64,000 bases of DNA from Streptomyces sp. M92 (GCF_028473745.1 NZ_CP101137.1:1116001-1180000); one strand, 5' to 3'; positions 1 through 9,833 are shown, counted from the first letter of the stretch. The notes: generated by a model not told the origin, from the letters alone. Numbers and translations are program-made.

Positions 1-319
1 CGCGGACCTCGCCCTCCAGGACGAAGAAGGCCTCCTCCACGTCGTGGTGGGTGTGGGCGGGTCCCTCGGCGCCGGGCGGCAGCAGCATGTTGGAGAAGGT
101 GAAGCCGCCGGAGGGGAGGATGCGGCCGTCGTTCTCGTGGTTGCCGGTGGCGCCGGAACCGACGTAGCGGATCTGCGCCCGCTTGTACTGCGGACCCGCC
201 TTCTCCTGGAAGGAGAGGGTGCCCCAGTCCGGCTCGCGGGAGGCCTTGGAGGCGATCAGGGAGTCGGTGTACTTGGCGAGGTCCCCGTTGTTGTCGTACT
301 CGTCGGTGGTCAGCGGCAT
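1..319 (-). CDS. Cupin-domain protein (3' part outside the window)
   Basis: The gene starts with ATG at 319, with GAAGGG about 8 bases upstream, and runs off the left edge, so only about 106 residues are visible. They end in a cupin metal-binding motif (HTHHDVEEAFFVLEGEV), typical of a small single-domain cupin binding a divalent metal. It starts 5 bases after the stop of the upstream hydrolase gene and so is the last visible gene of a five-gene catabolic operon. A role in ring or enol/keto chemistry, or as a small dioxygenase or isomerase, is inferred from the neighbours. The substrate cannot be read from the sequence. Confidence 0.8.
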   Translation of the reverse strand, partial: MPLTTDEYDNNGDLAKYTDSLIASKASREPDWGTLSFQEKAGPQYKRAQIRYVGSGATGNHENDGRILPSGGFTFSNMLLPPGAEGPAHTHHDVEEAFFVLEGEVR

Positions 320-324
320 GGTGG

Positions 325-1131
325 TCAGCCCTTCGTGATCGTGCGGGTGTTGGTGACGATGTGCAGGTGGGAGAGCAGCCAGGCGTTGAAGTGCTCGGGC
401 TGTTGCTGGTTGGCCAGGTGACCGGCGTCCTTGACGATCACGTAAGCGGTCTTGTGGAGTCCGCCGGCCAGGACCTGTGAGGCTTCGGGGCCGGTGATCC
501 GGTCCTTCTCACCGCACAGGACGAGGGTGGGCGCGGTGACCCGGTCGAGTTCGCCGCGCAGGTCGGTGCGGGCCATCGACTCGGCCGCCGACCGGTAGCC
601 GGGCGGCCGGACCGAGTCGGCCATGGTGTCGACGACCCGCCGCACCAACTCGGGCGGCGCGTCCTCGGACAGCAGCCGGGGGCCGCGCTGCTCCGCGAAG
701 GCGCGCGGGCCGAGGCTCTCCAGTTCCGGGACGCGGGCGCGCATCGCGGCGGCCTTCTCGGGGCTGGTGCCGGAGCCGGGGGTGGAGTCGGCGACGGTGA
801 GGGAGGCGACGAGGTCCGGGTGCCGGATGGCGAGCCGGAGCGCGATCACGCCGCCCCAGGAGACGCCGACGACGTGGGCGTCGGTGCCGCGGGCGCGGAT
901 GACCTCGGCGGCGGTGTCGGCGTAGTCGTCGAGGGTGAGGTCGTGGTCCGGGTCGGCGGACTTGGCGTAGCCCGGTGCGTCCCAGGCGACAACCCGGTGG
1001 CCGGCCGCGAGTGCCTCGGTCTGCGGGGCGAAGGCGGCGGACGAGGAGCCGATGCCGTGCAGGCACAGGACCAGCGGTCCGTCGTCGCCGTTCTCCTCCA
1101 GGTGCAGCCCGGCGGGGTCGTAGGCGGTCAC
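325..1131 (-). CDS. Alpha/beta-fold hydrolase
   Basis: A 268-residue alpha/beta hydrolase. Visible features are the oxyanion HG segment (LCLHGIGSSSAAF, about residues 20-32), the nucleophile elbow VGVSWGG with Ser in the position G-x-S-x-G, an acid region near LVLCGEKDRITGP and a C-terminal DAGHLANQQQPEHF carrying the catalytic His. This family includes the C-C bond hydrolases that act after extradiol ring cleavage (MhpC/BphD type) as well as esterases and lactonases. The GTG start at 1131 overlaps the stop of the upstream aspartate-dehydrogenase-like gene, which fixes the start and implies translational coupling. With a VOC dioxygenase and an aldehyde dehydrogenase in the same operon, ring-fission product hydrolysis is plausible but unproven. 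Confidence 0.85.
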   Translation of the reverse strand: MTAYDPAGLHLEENGDDGPLVLCLHGIGSSSAAFAPQTEALAAGHRVVAWDAPGYAKSADPDHDLTLDDYADTAAEVIRARGTDAHVVGVSWGGVIALRLAIRHPDLVASLTVADSTPGSGTSPEKAAAMRARVPELESLGPRAFAEQRGPRLLSEDAPPELVRRVVDTMADSVRPPGYRSAAESMARTDLRGELDRVTAPTLVLCGEKDRITGPEASQVLAGGLHKTAYVIVKDAGHLANQQQPEHFNAWLLSHLHIVTNTRTITKG

Positions 1132-1940
1132 AGGATCTGCCCCCGGCGCCCGGTCAGGGCCGCGAGCGAGCGCAGCACGGCGTACGGGACGACCCTGCTG
1201 GTGGCCGGGTTGGCGGCGTCGGGGACGTGGCGGACCTCGAAGCGGTACGAGCCCTGCGGGCCGCTCGCCTCGATCACGTGGGAGGTGTGCGCGGCCGCCG
1301 GGTCGGCGACGACGCGGACCCGTACGGCGTCGAGGTCGCCGACCGCGAGCGCCACCGACGCGGCGACGTTCGTGGACTTGGGGAAGCTGACGGGCACGTC
1401 GCGTGCGGTGCCGGACATGACCTCGACGGGCGTGGTCGTGGTCCGCAGCCGGGCGAGCATCTCCTCGCCCATCCACGGCTGTTCGAGGGTGGACGGCAGC
1501 TTGGTGGTGGTGAGGGTGACCTCGCCGAGCGGGCCCATGGCGCGTACGGCCTGGAGCAGGTCGAGGCCGCCGACCGCGCCGCCGGTGAAGTACACCCGGC
1601 CGGGCCCGGCCGCGAGGAGCCGCTTGGACAGGTCCTCGTCGGTCAGTGCTCCGGTGGACGCCACGAGCAGGTCGGTGCCGGAGGCGAGGATCGTATCGCC
1701 CCATTCCCGTACGACGCCCTGGCCCGCGGCCTCGACGATCAGGTCGCAGGAGGTGAGGGCCTGTTCCACGGTGAGCTGCGGGGCGGGGACGGCGTCGCCG
1801 AGCGGGCGGTTGTCGACGATGCCCGTCAGTTCGGCACCGGGCACCTCGCCCGCGGCGAGCGCGGCGCCGACGGTGCGGCCGATGGCGCCCCAGCCGATGA
1901 GGGCGACCTTGCGGGTGTGGGTTTTGACGGCGCTGCTCAT
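1128..1940 (-). CDS. Aspartate dehydrogenase-like NAD(P)-dependent oxidoreductase
   Basis: This 270-residue protein begins with a Rossmann motif (VALIGWGAIGRTVGAAL, about residues 12-28) and has the domain order of L-aspartate dehydrogenase (NAD-binding domain followed by the DUF108-type domain with FPKSTNVAASVALA). Characterised members interconvert L-aspartate and iminoaspartate/oxaloacetate plus ammonia. There are no nadA/nadC genes next to it, so NAD biosynthesis is unlikely. It sits between a VOC dioxygenase gene, with which it shares an ATGA overlap, and a hydrolase gene, suggesting that an amino-acid-like intermediate is oxidised or reduced in the pathway. From memory, Pseudomonas has a comparable aspartate dehydrogenase gene in a cluster with aldehyde dehydrogenase and hydrolase genes. 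Confidence 0.8.
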   Translation of the reverse strand: MSSAVKTHTRKVALIGWGAIGRTVGAALAAGEVPGAELTGIVDNRPLGDAVPAPQLTVEQALTSCDLIVEAAGQGVVREWGDTILASGTDLLVASTGALTDEDLSKRLLAAGPGRVYFTGGAVGGLDLLQAVRAMGPLGEVTLTTTKLPSTLEQPWMGEEMLARLRTTTTPVEVMSGTARDVPVSFPKSTNVAASVALAVGDLDAVRVRVVADPAAAHTSHVIEASGPQGSYRFEVRHVPDAANPATSRVVPYAVLRSLAALTGRRGQIL

Positions 1941-2914
1941 GCCGCTGCTCCTTCCGGGCCGGTGACGGCGTCCACGGGCGGGGCGACGGGGCTGCCGTCG
2001 GGCGTACCCGTCATGTGGGCGCGGATCCGCTGCGACGGCGGGCCGGCGGTCCCCCACAGGTCGGACAGCTCGGGCGTGCGCCGCCACACCTTGCAGATCC
2101 AGGTGTCCTCGACGATCTGGGCGACCTCGGTGGTGTACTCGCAGACCAGGCCGGTCGGGTCGGTGAAGTAGGAGAAGGTGTTGTTGCCGGGGCCGTGCCG
2201 GCCGGGACCCCACTCGGGGTTGATCCCGTGGTGCCGGAGCCGGCCGAGGCCGCGCATGAAGTGGTCGATCGAGGTCATCTCGTAGGCGACGTGGTTGAGG
2301 GAGACCCAGGGCGCCTGGTTGAAGGCGACGCAGTGGTGGTCGCTGCCGCAGCGCATGAAGGCCATCTGGTGCTCGGACCAGTCGGAGACGCGCATGCCGA
2401 GGACGTCGCGGTAGAAGGCGACGGAGGCGTCGATGTCGGGGGTGTTGAGGACGGCGTGGGTGACGCCGACCGGCAGGGCCGCGTCCCGGCTGCGTGCGGT
2501 GACCGCCCAGGTGTCGGCGGACAGTTCGATGAGCCGTCCGTCGAGGTCGTGGAAGCGCAGGCCGTAGCCGCCGCCTACCTGATCGAGGGGGCCGGGTTCG
2601 GTGACGAGCGCGATGCCGCGGGCCCGGAGGCGGCGGGCGGCCTCGTCGATCTCGGCGGGGGTGGCGAGGGCGAAGACGAGGCGGCCGAGACCGATCCGGT
2701 CGGAGCGGGTCAGGTGCAGGGCGTGGTGCTCCTCGCCGGTGCCGCGCAGCCAGCTCGCGCTGTGCTCGGCCTCGACGACCTGGAGGCCCCAGACCTCCTC
2801 GTAGAAGTCGACGGCGTCGGCGAAGTTCGGGGTGAGCAGCTCGACCGAGCGCAGGGCGCGCAGCCGGCCGATCGGGGGGCGGGTCGCGGCGGAACCGGTC
2901 GGGGGGTGGGTCAT
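1937..2914 (-). CDS. Two-domain VOC (extradiol-type) dioxygenase
   Basis: The 325-residue protein has two glyoxalase/VOC modules, beginning near residue 20 (VELLTPNFADAVDFYEEVWG) and residue 150 (HAVLNTPDIDASVAFYRDVLG), the layout of 2,3-dihydroxybiphenyl-type extradiol dioxygenases. Candidate iron ligands in the C-terminal module are the His pair in GSDHHCVAFN and the Glu in DPTGLVCEYTTE. The family cleaves catecholic rings next to the hydroxyls. The start at 2914 is preceded by a GGGAGAT Shine-Dalgarno, and the stop overlaps the next gene's start. It is the second gene of the operon, 24 bases after the aldehyde dehydrogenase. The substrate is unknown, and a non-dioxygenase VOC activity cannot be excluded. 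Confidence 0.8.
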   Translation of the reverse strand: MTHPPTGSAATRPPIGRLRALRSVELLTPNFADAVDFYEEVWGLQVVEAEHSASWLRGTGEEHHALHLTRSDRIGLGRLVFALATPAEIDEAARRLRARGIALVTEPGPLDQVGGGYGLRFHDLDGRLIELSADTWAVTARSRDAALPVGVTHAVLNTPDIDASVAFYRDVLGMRVSDWSEHQMAFMRCGSDHHCVAFNQAPWVSLNHVAYEMTSIDHFMRGLGRLRHHGINPEWGPGRHGPGNNTFSYFTDPTGLVCEYTTEVAQIVEDTWICKVWRRTPELSDLWGTAGPPSQRIRAHMTGTPDGSPVAPPVDAVTGPEGAAA

Positions 2915-2938
2915 GGCGGGATCTCCCGGGGTGGTGGG

Positions 2939-4426
2939 TCAGTTGGCCCAGGGCAGGGGCGTGGCGTCGGTGCCCCAGTAGAGGGACTTCTGCCGCTGGT
3001 AGGCGCGGATCAGGTCGCGGCCCTTCTCGGTGCCGAGCCCGGAGTCCTTCATCCCGCCGAAGGGGGTGGAGATGGAGAACTGCTTGTACGTGTTGATCCA
3101 CACGGTCCCGGCCTGGATCCGCCGCCCGAGCCGCCAGGCGGCCCGCGCGTCGCGGGTCCAGATGCCGCAGGCGAGGCCGTAGACGGAGTCGTTGGCCTGG
3201 GCGACGAGTTCGTCCTCGTCGTCGTAGGGAAGGGCGACGAGGACCGGGCCGAAGATCTCCTCCTGGCAGACGCGGGCCGAGTTGGGCAGGGAGTCGACGA
3301 CGGTCGGCAGGTAGTAGGCGCCGTTCGCGTACCGCTCGCCCTCTGGCGCGGCCCCGCCGCACAGCACCCGGCCGCCCTCCGCGCGGGCGAGGTCGACGGC
3401 CGCGGCGACGGTGTCGCGGTGGGCGTGGTGGACGAGCGGGGCGACCTGGGTGTCGGGGGACGTACCCGGTCCGACGCGCAGCTTCCGGACCCGCTCGACG
3501 AGTTCGCCGACGAAGGAGTCGTAGCGCGAGGCGTGGACGAAGAGCCGCGAACCGGCGATGCAGGACTGGCCGCTGGAGGAGAAGATCCCGTACATCACGC
3601 CGGCCAGGGCCTGTTCGGTGTCGGCGTCCTCGCGCACGATCGTCGGTGACTTGCCGCCGAGTTCGAGTGAGGCGGGGACGAGCTTGTCGGCGGCGGCGCG
3701 GGCGATGGCGCGCCCGGTGGCGGTGCCGCCGGTGAAGCCGATCCGGCCGACGAGCGGATGCCGGACGATGGCGTCGCCCACGATCCGGCCCTTGCCCGGC
3801 AGTACGGCGAGCAGCGCGGTGGGCAACCGCTCCTCCGTGAGCACCCGGTGGACGAGGCGCCCGAAGGCGAGGGAGACCAGCGGGGTCCACTCGGCGGGCT
3901 TGAGCAGGACCGCGTTGCCGCCGGCCAGCGCGGGGGCGACCTTCTGGGCGTCGGAGGCGATCGGCGAGTTCCAGGGGTTGATCGCCCCGACGACGCCGAT
4001 CGGTTCGTACGTGCTCATCGTGACGTAGGGGCCACGCGAGGGGGTGAGCGCGTCCTCGGCGGTCTCCAGGGCGGCGGCCGTGTACCGGAAGGTGGCGGCG
4101 GCGCTGAGCGCGAGGGCGCGGGTCTCGCCGAGGGTCTTGCCGGTGTCGGCGGTCTGGAGGGCGGACAAGGCGTCGGCGTGGTCCTCGATCCGGTCGCCGA
4201 TCCGGTGCAGGACGCGGGCCCGCCGGTGCGGCGGCAGGTCCCGCCACTCGGGTGCGGCGGCCGCCGCGGCGGCGGCGCGCGCGGCCTCCTCCACGTCGTC
4301 CGGGGAGGCGGCGTGGACGGTGGTGATGACGCTGCCGTCGGCGGGGTCCACCGTGCGGATCGGCAGCCCGCCGCCGCGCCGCCAGTGCCCCGCGATGAGG
4401 ATCTCGTCGGCTGGAACGCGCGGCAT
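2939..4426 (-). CDS. NAD(P)-dependent aldehyde dehydrogenase
   Basis: A full-length ALDH-superfamily enzyme of 495 residues. Visible are the substrate/cofactor motif PWN (Asn about 153), the general base in LELGGKSPTIV (Glu about 255) and the catalytic Cys in SSGQSCIAGS (about 289). The start chosen at 4426 has a perfect GGAGG five bases upstream; a longer reading frame with upstream in-frame codons lacks a ribosome site. It is the first gene of the five-gene operon, so its promoter lies in the 341-base gap shared with the divergent transporter. It resembles betaine-aldehyde or hydroxymuconic-semialdehyde dehydrogenases and probably oxidises an aldehyde from ring fission, an inference from context. 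Confidence 0.9.
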   Translation of the reverse strand: MPRVPADEILIAGHWRRGGGLPIRTVDPADGSVITTVHAASPDDVEEAARAAAAAAAAPEWRDLPPHRRARVLHRIGDRIEDHADALSALQTADTGKTLGETRALALSAAATFRYTAAALETAEDALTPSRGPYVTMSTYEPIGVVGAINPWNSPIASDAQKVAPALAGGNAVLLKPAEWTPLVSLAFGRLVHRVLTEERLPTALLAVLPGKGRIVGDAIVRHPLVGRIGFTGGTATGRAIARAAADKLVPASLELGGKSPTIVREDADTEQALAGVMYGIFSSSGQSCIAGSRLFVHASRYDSFVGELVERVRKLRVGPGTSPDTQVAPLVHHAHRDTVAAAVDLARAEGGRVLCGGAAPEGERYANGAYYLPTVVDSLPNSARVCQEEIFGPVLVALPYDDEDELVAQANDSVYGLACGIWTRDARAAWRLGRRIQAGTVWINTYKQFSISTPFGGMKDSGLGTEKGRDLIRAYQRQKSLYWGTDATPLPWAN

Positions 4427-4513
4427 GGAGGCCTCCGGAAAGGGACGGTGCGGGAACTCGCGGACACGGCGGGGGCGTTGCCCCAACCGCCGTGTCTAGG
4501 CGCTAGAAATCTA

Positions 4514-4620
4514 AGGGCTTAAGTAATTGGCCCGCAAGGGACCGAGCGCGACGAATTTTTCGCGACGTCAGGACTAAGGCTTGCCTAACCTCCACCGACT
4601 ACCGATAGAACTTAAGCCCT
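4514..4620. promoter_or_regulatory. Shared divergent promoter region with an 11-bp inverted pair
   Basis: The 341 bases between the aldehyde dehydrogenase and the MFS transporter contain AGGGCTTAAGT at 4514-4524 and its exact reverse complement ACTTAAGCCCT at 4610-4620. Each half is centred on the palindrome CTTAAG. Between them, at 4575-4593, lies a degenerate match to the DtxR/IdeR-type iron box (TAAGGCTTGCCTAACC core). No regulator gene is adjacent. A pair of operators about 96 bases apart, controlling both directions, is the simplest reading. Confidence 0.5.
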
Positions 4621-4767
4621 GAGACATTCAGCGCCTACATAAGTGGGCCGTCGGCACCGCCCGCACGACCCGCCCCGTCTCGTCCTCGCCGCACCTCTCC
4701 AGCCCTCATCGCCGCCGGCACGCGGTTGCTCCGCCGTGCCGTGCGTCCCGAACCGGAGACCACACCC

Positions 4768-6168
4768 ATGACGATCGACGCAGCCCGCGCCACCCCGGGC
4801 CCACAGGGCGACTCGGCCGCGCTCGCGGCCGCCATCGGCGCCCGCTTCGAACGCCTGCCGCTGTGCCGCTGGCAGGTGATGGTCCGGCTCGTCGTCGGCG
4901 CCGTCACCTTCTTCGAGGCCTTCGACCAGCTCCTGATCGCGTACGCCCTCCCCGAACTGCGCGACGAGTGGCACCTCGGCACGACGCAGGTCACCGCCCT
5001 GATGACGGTCGGCTCGATCGGCATGCTGATCGGCGCGCTGGCCTCGGGCAGGCTCGCCGACCGGATCGGCCGGGTGAAGGTCATCGCCGGCTGCATCGCG
5101 CTGTCCGGCGTCTGCAACCTGGCCCTGACCCTGTGCACCTCCCCCGAGCCGTTCATGGCGATCCGGTTCGTCCAGGGGATGGCCATCGGCGGCGAGGTAC
5201 CGATCGCGGCGACCTTCATCGCCGAGATCACCCGCGCCCACCAGCGCGGCCGCTTCGTCCTCCTGTACGAACTGGTCTTCCCGGCCGGTCTGACCGCGGG
5301 CGCCCTCCTCGCCGCGTGGCTGGTGCCGGTGCTCGGCTGGCGCTGGGTCTTCGGCCTGGCGGCGATCCCCGGCCTGCTCTGCTTCGCCCTCGCCCGCTGG
5401 GTACCGGAGTCACCCCGCTGGCTCGCCGACCACGGCAGGCACGACGAGGCCCTGGCGACGATGGCGTCGATCGAGGAGAAGGTCGAGCGGATCACCGGCA
5501 CCCCGCTGCCCGACCCCGCCCCGGTGCGCCCCGCCCCGCCCGCGCCTGCCAAGAGCGGCCTGCGCGAACTCCTGACCGGCAGGTACGGCAAACGCACCCT
5601 TGTCATCGGCCTGCTGTGGTTCACCGGCTACTTCGCGAACTACGGCATCACGTCCTGGCTGCCGACCATCTACGAGGACCACTTCGACCTCGACCTGTCC
5701 ACGGCGCTCCTCTACTCGACGGTGACGAGCTGCGCGGGACTGGCCGGCTGCCTGATCGTCGCCCTCACCGTCGACCGGGTCGGCCGCCGCAACACGGTGA
5801 TCTGGTGCATGGCGGCGGCCGCGCTCTGCCTGCTCCTCCTCGGCCTGGCGGGCGGCGACTCGGCGACCGGCGTCCTGGCCTGGACCTCCCTGGCCGCGGT
5901 CTTCCTCTTCGGCTCCAACATCTGCCTCTACCTCTACACGCCGGAGCTCTTCCCCACCCGGATCAGGGCCCTGGGCTCCAGCGTGGGCGGCGCGATGAAC
6001 CGCCTGGGCGTCATCCTCGGCCCGATCGTCGTGGGCGCCATCTACGCGGGAGGCGCCATCGGCACGGTGTTCGTGACCCTGGCGGCCGTCGCCCTCGCGG
6101 GCTCGCTGTCGGCGGCGGTCGGCGCGGAGGAGACGAGCGGTCGGACGCTGGAGGAAGTCGCGCCGTAG
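4768..6168 (+). CDS. MFS transporter, aromatic-acid/metabolite:H+ symporter type
   Basis: A 466-residue major facilitator with about 12 membrane segments. The loop 2-3 signature GRLADRIGRVKV (about residues 95-106) and the related loop 8-9 sequence VDRVGRRNTV are intact, and the N-terminal region (TFFEAFDQLLIAYALPEL) resembles the AAHS/sugar-porter families that import benzoate-like acids. The start at ATG 4768 has GGAG ten bases upstream; an in-frame upstream start would lack a ribosome site. The gene is transcribed away from the catabolic operon and shares its control region, so it likely brings in the pathway's substrate. Specificity within the family cannot be read from the sequence. Confidence 0.88.
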   Translation: MTIDAARATPGPQGDSAALAAAIGARFERLPLCRWQVMVRLVVGAVTFFEAFDQLLIAYALPELRDEWHLGTTQVTALMTVGSIGMLIGALASGRLADRIGRVKVIAGCIALSGVCNLALTLCTSPEPFMAIRFVQGMAIGGEVPIAATFIAEITRAHQRGRFVLLYELVFPAGLTAGALLAAWLVPVLGWRWVFGLAAIPGLLCFALARWVPESPRWLADHGRHDEALATMASIEEKVERITGTPLPDPAPVRPAPPAPAKSGLRELLTGRYGKRTLVIGLLWFTGYFANYGITSWLPTIYEDHFDLDLSTALLYSTVTSCAGLAGCLIVALTVDRVGRRNTVIWCMAAAALCLLLLGLAGGDSATGVLAWTSLAAVFLFGSNICLYLYTPELFPTRIRALGSSVGGAMNRLGVILGPIVVGAIYAGGAIGTVFVTLAAVALAGSLSAAVGAEETSGRTLEEVAP

Positions 6169-6180
6169 GGCAGCCGCGGG

Positions 6181-6205
6181 GCCGGGAGGGCGGGGGCCTT
6201 CCGGC
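6181..6205 (+). terminator. Hairpin after the MFS gene
   Basis: A GCCGGGAGG arm (6181-6189) pairs with CCTTCCGGC (6197-6205), with one G-U pair, across a 7-base G-rich loop, 13 bases after the transporter stop codon. There is no U tract, as is usual for Streptomyces terminators. Confidence 0.55.
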
Positions 6206-6282
6206 ACGGCGAGGACGGAGTGAGGGAATCTGTCCTCCGGGGGCTCATATGAGCGACGGGATGACAGACGCGGCCGCGGTGT

Positions 6283-6411
6283 TCACGGCGGCGGGTGGTG
6301 GGCGTGGGCGATGCGGGTCGCGAGCCGGTGCACGAGCCGTCGGGCCGCCTCCGGTTCCACGACCTCGATGTGGTCGCTGAACTGAAGCAGCTGCCGCACG
6401 CCGTCCAGGTG
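6283..6411 (-). pseudogene. C-terminal remnant of a WYL/DeoR-type regulator
   Basis: On the minus strand a frame ending at 6283 reads HLDGVRQLLQFSDHIEVVEP and then EAARRLVHRLATRIAHAHH, resembling the extreme C-terminus of WYL-domain (YafY-like) transcriptional regulators. Only about 42 codons are recognisable. Upstream of 6411 the same frame becomes the antisense of a different gene fragment. No start codon or helix-turn-helix is present, so this is read as a fossil left by deletion or recombination. The assignment rests on motif resemblance only. Confidence 0.5.
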
Positions 6412-6417
6412 GCCTGC

Positions 6418-6573
6418 GGCGGCGGCGAGGGCAACGCCTGCGTAGAGATCGCCCACCGCCACTCCCACATAGCCGTCCGCGACTCCAGAGCCCCCACCCG
6501 AGCCACCCTCGCCTTCCCCACCCCCGCCTTCACCGCCTTCCTCACCTCCCTCAAGACCCCCGCCGGGGAATAA
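6418..6573 (+). pseudogene. DUF397-domain remnant
   Basis: On the plus strand the frame from 6418 to the TAA at 6571-6573 reads GGGEGNACVEIA, then HIAVRDSRAPTRATLAF and TAFLTSLKTPAGE, which is the body of a DUF397 protein. The usual N-terminal W-x-K-S-S-Y-S segment and start codon are missing, replaced six bases upstream by the WYL remnant on the other strand. DUF397 proteins normally partner XRE/DUF5753 regulators, but none lies nearby here. A short functional product from the in-frame GTG at 6295 is possible but unlikely. Confidence 0.55.
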
Positions 6574-6642
6574 CCGGAGACCGCCTCCTGTTACGTCGCG
6601 CAGCGAACGACACCGAACGTGACACCCGGGAGGCACCCGACC

Positions 6643-7727
<1,085 letters not shown>

Positions 7728-7752
<25 letters not shown>

Positions 7753-9653
7753 ACCCCGGCCTCGCCGGGCCCGGCGGAGCCCAGCAGGGCGGAGATGCGG
7801 TCCGGCGCCACCGGCCGGGAGTACAGCCAGCCCTGCCCGGTGTCGCAGCCGATGCGGCGCAGCCGGGTCGCCTGGTCGGAGGTCTCCACGCACTCGGCGG
7901 TGACGGTGAGGCCGAGGCGGTGGGCGAGCTGGACCATCGCCTCGACGATGACCTCGTCGGCGGGGCTGGCCGCCGAGGCGTCCGCGTCCGGCGCGGCCGC
8001 CCCACCCCGGGCCCCGGCGGCCCCGGCGGCCGCGGCACCGTCGTACTGGAAGCCCCGTACGAACGCCCCGTCCAGCTTCAGCACCGAGACCGGCAGCCGG
8101 CTGAGGTAGGCCAGGTTCGAGTAGCCGGTGCCGAAGTCGTCGATGGCGATGTGGACGCCCATGTCGCTGAGCGCCTTGAGGGCCTGGAGCGGGCGGCCCG
8201 CGGAGCCCATGACCGCCGACTCGGTCAGCTCCAGCTGGAGCAGGTGCGGGGCCAGGCCCGTCTCCTCCAGGGTCGCCGCCACGTCCGCCACCAGGTCGGA
8301 GTCCCAGACCTGGCGGACGGCCACGTTGACGCTGACGAAGATCGGCGGTTCGTCCGGGTGGGCGAGCTGCCAGCGGCGGGCCTGGCGGCAGGCCGTGCGC
8401 AGGATCCAGCGGCCCAGGGGAACGATCGATCCGTCCTCCTCCGCCAGTGCGATGAACCGATTCGGCGCCAGTACGCCGAACTGAGGATGATTCCAGCGGA
8501 TAAGCGCCTCGACGCCGCGCACCCGGCCGTCCTCCATGCCCACCAGCGGCTGGTACTCCAGCGCGAACTCGCCCCGGTCGATGGCGGGGCGGAGGGTGGC
8601 GGCCAGTGCCTGGCGGGTCATGCGGCTGGCGTTGCGTTCGGGGTCGAACAGGGTCCAGCGGGCCCTGCCGTCGGCCTTGGCCCAGTACAGGGTCGTGTCG
8701 GCGGCCTGCATCAGGGCGGTGGGCGTGGTGCCGGCGGTGTGGCGTTCGACGACGCCGACGGAGGCGGTGACCGAGAGGCGGCGGTCGGCGACCTCGAAGG
8801 GTGCCTGGAGGGCCGCCAGCACGGATTCGGCCAGGTCGGCGAGTTGTTCGGTGCCGGTGGAGTCCTCGACGAGGAGGGCGAACTCGTCGCCGCCGAGGCG
8901 GGCGACCAGCGGGGCGCCGGAGCGGGCGTGCGCGGCCTCCTCGGCGCAGCGCGTGAGGCGTTCGGCGACGGCGGCGAGCAGGCGGTCGCCGACGCGGTGG
9001 CCGAGGGTGTCGTTGACGGCCTTGAAGCCGTCCAGGTCCAGGTAGCACAGGCCGATCCGGCCGGTGCCGCCGCCGTGTTCGTACGACTCCGCCTCCAGCG
9101 CCGCCGTCAGGCGTTCGAAGAACAGGGCGCGGTTGGGCAGCCGGGTCACCGGGTCGTGCATCTGGAGGTGGCGCAGCCGGGCCTGGAGCTCGCGCCGGGC
9201 GCTGATGTCGGCGACCGACAGCAGCAGCCCCGGTACGCCGTCCTCGCCGTCGGTCCCGGTCAGCGGCTCGACCGTCACCTGCACCCACAGGGAGCGCCCG
9301 TCGGCCCCCTTCAGCCGCCGGGTGCAGCGCAGCCGGGCCCGGCGGCCGGACAGCACCTCGCGGTACGCCTGCCAGGTGCCGGAGTCGGCGGCGAGGTCGA
9401 CGAGGTCGGCCGCCGCACGGCCGGTCAGCGCGTCCGGGCCGGTGCCGAGGAGGGTGCCCAGCGTGTCGTTGGCACCGACCACGAGGCCGTCGGTGTCGAC
9501 GACGGCCATGGCGAGGGGCGCGGCCGTGAACGCCGACCGGTAGGCCGGGGGCCCCGCGCACGGCGCACGAGGAGCCAGGCCCACGTCACCCTCTGTGACG
9601 GTCGGTCGGTCGAAGTCTGCCGCGGGCGCCGGCCCTTCGGAGGTTCCGTTCAC
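7728..9653 (-). CDS. cdgA: PAS-GGDEF-EAL c-di-GMP turnover protein
   Basis: From the GTG at 9653 (GGGAG six bases upstream) the product is 641 residues. It has a PAS domain (about 41-150), a GGDEF domain with an intact GGDEF motif (254-258) and [10 protein letters not shown], then an EAL domain with EAL at 382-384, [13 protein letters not shown] and a C-terminal loop. Both catalytic signatures look intact, so diguanylate cyclase and phosphodiesterase activity are both possible. There is no transmembrane segment, so it is probably cytosolic. Architecture and neighbours (M6 protease divergent, tRNA-Lys nearby) match S. coelicolor CdgA, remembered as a BldD target controlling development. Starts further upstream, such as ATG 9719, lack a ribosome site. 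Confidence 0.85.
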
Positions 9654-9833
9654 CGCTCGCTCCCGCAGTGCCTCGATCTCTGTTCGTGCTCTGTTCGTGC
9701 AGGAAAGTGTGCCGATCATAGAGGCTGGCACGGAGCCCTTCCAGCCGCCGCCCCGCGTTCCCGACCGGCCGAACCCCCCGCCAGATCGTTTCCGCTCGCG
9801 CCTGGACGAGTTCTTCACGCCCCCGACCAGTTG

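Noticed and set aside
2015..3649. Long plus-strand frame opposite the aldehyde dehydrogenase and dioxygenase genes
   Set aside because: Gly/Val/Asp-rich low-complexity translation, antisense to two genes with clear catalytic motifs; no ribosome site.
1128..4247. A 1039-codon open frame on the minus strand covering three genes
   Set aside because: It results from the absence of stops in GC-rich DNA. Its last 270 codons are the true aspartate-dehydrogenase-like gene; the rest is Arg/Pro-rich and off-frame to well-supported genes.
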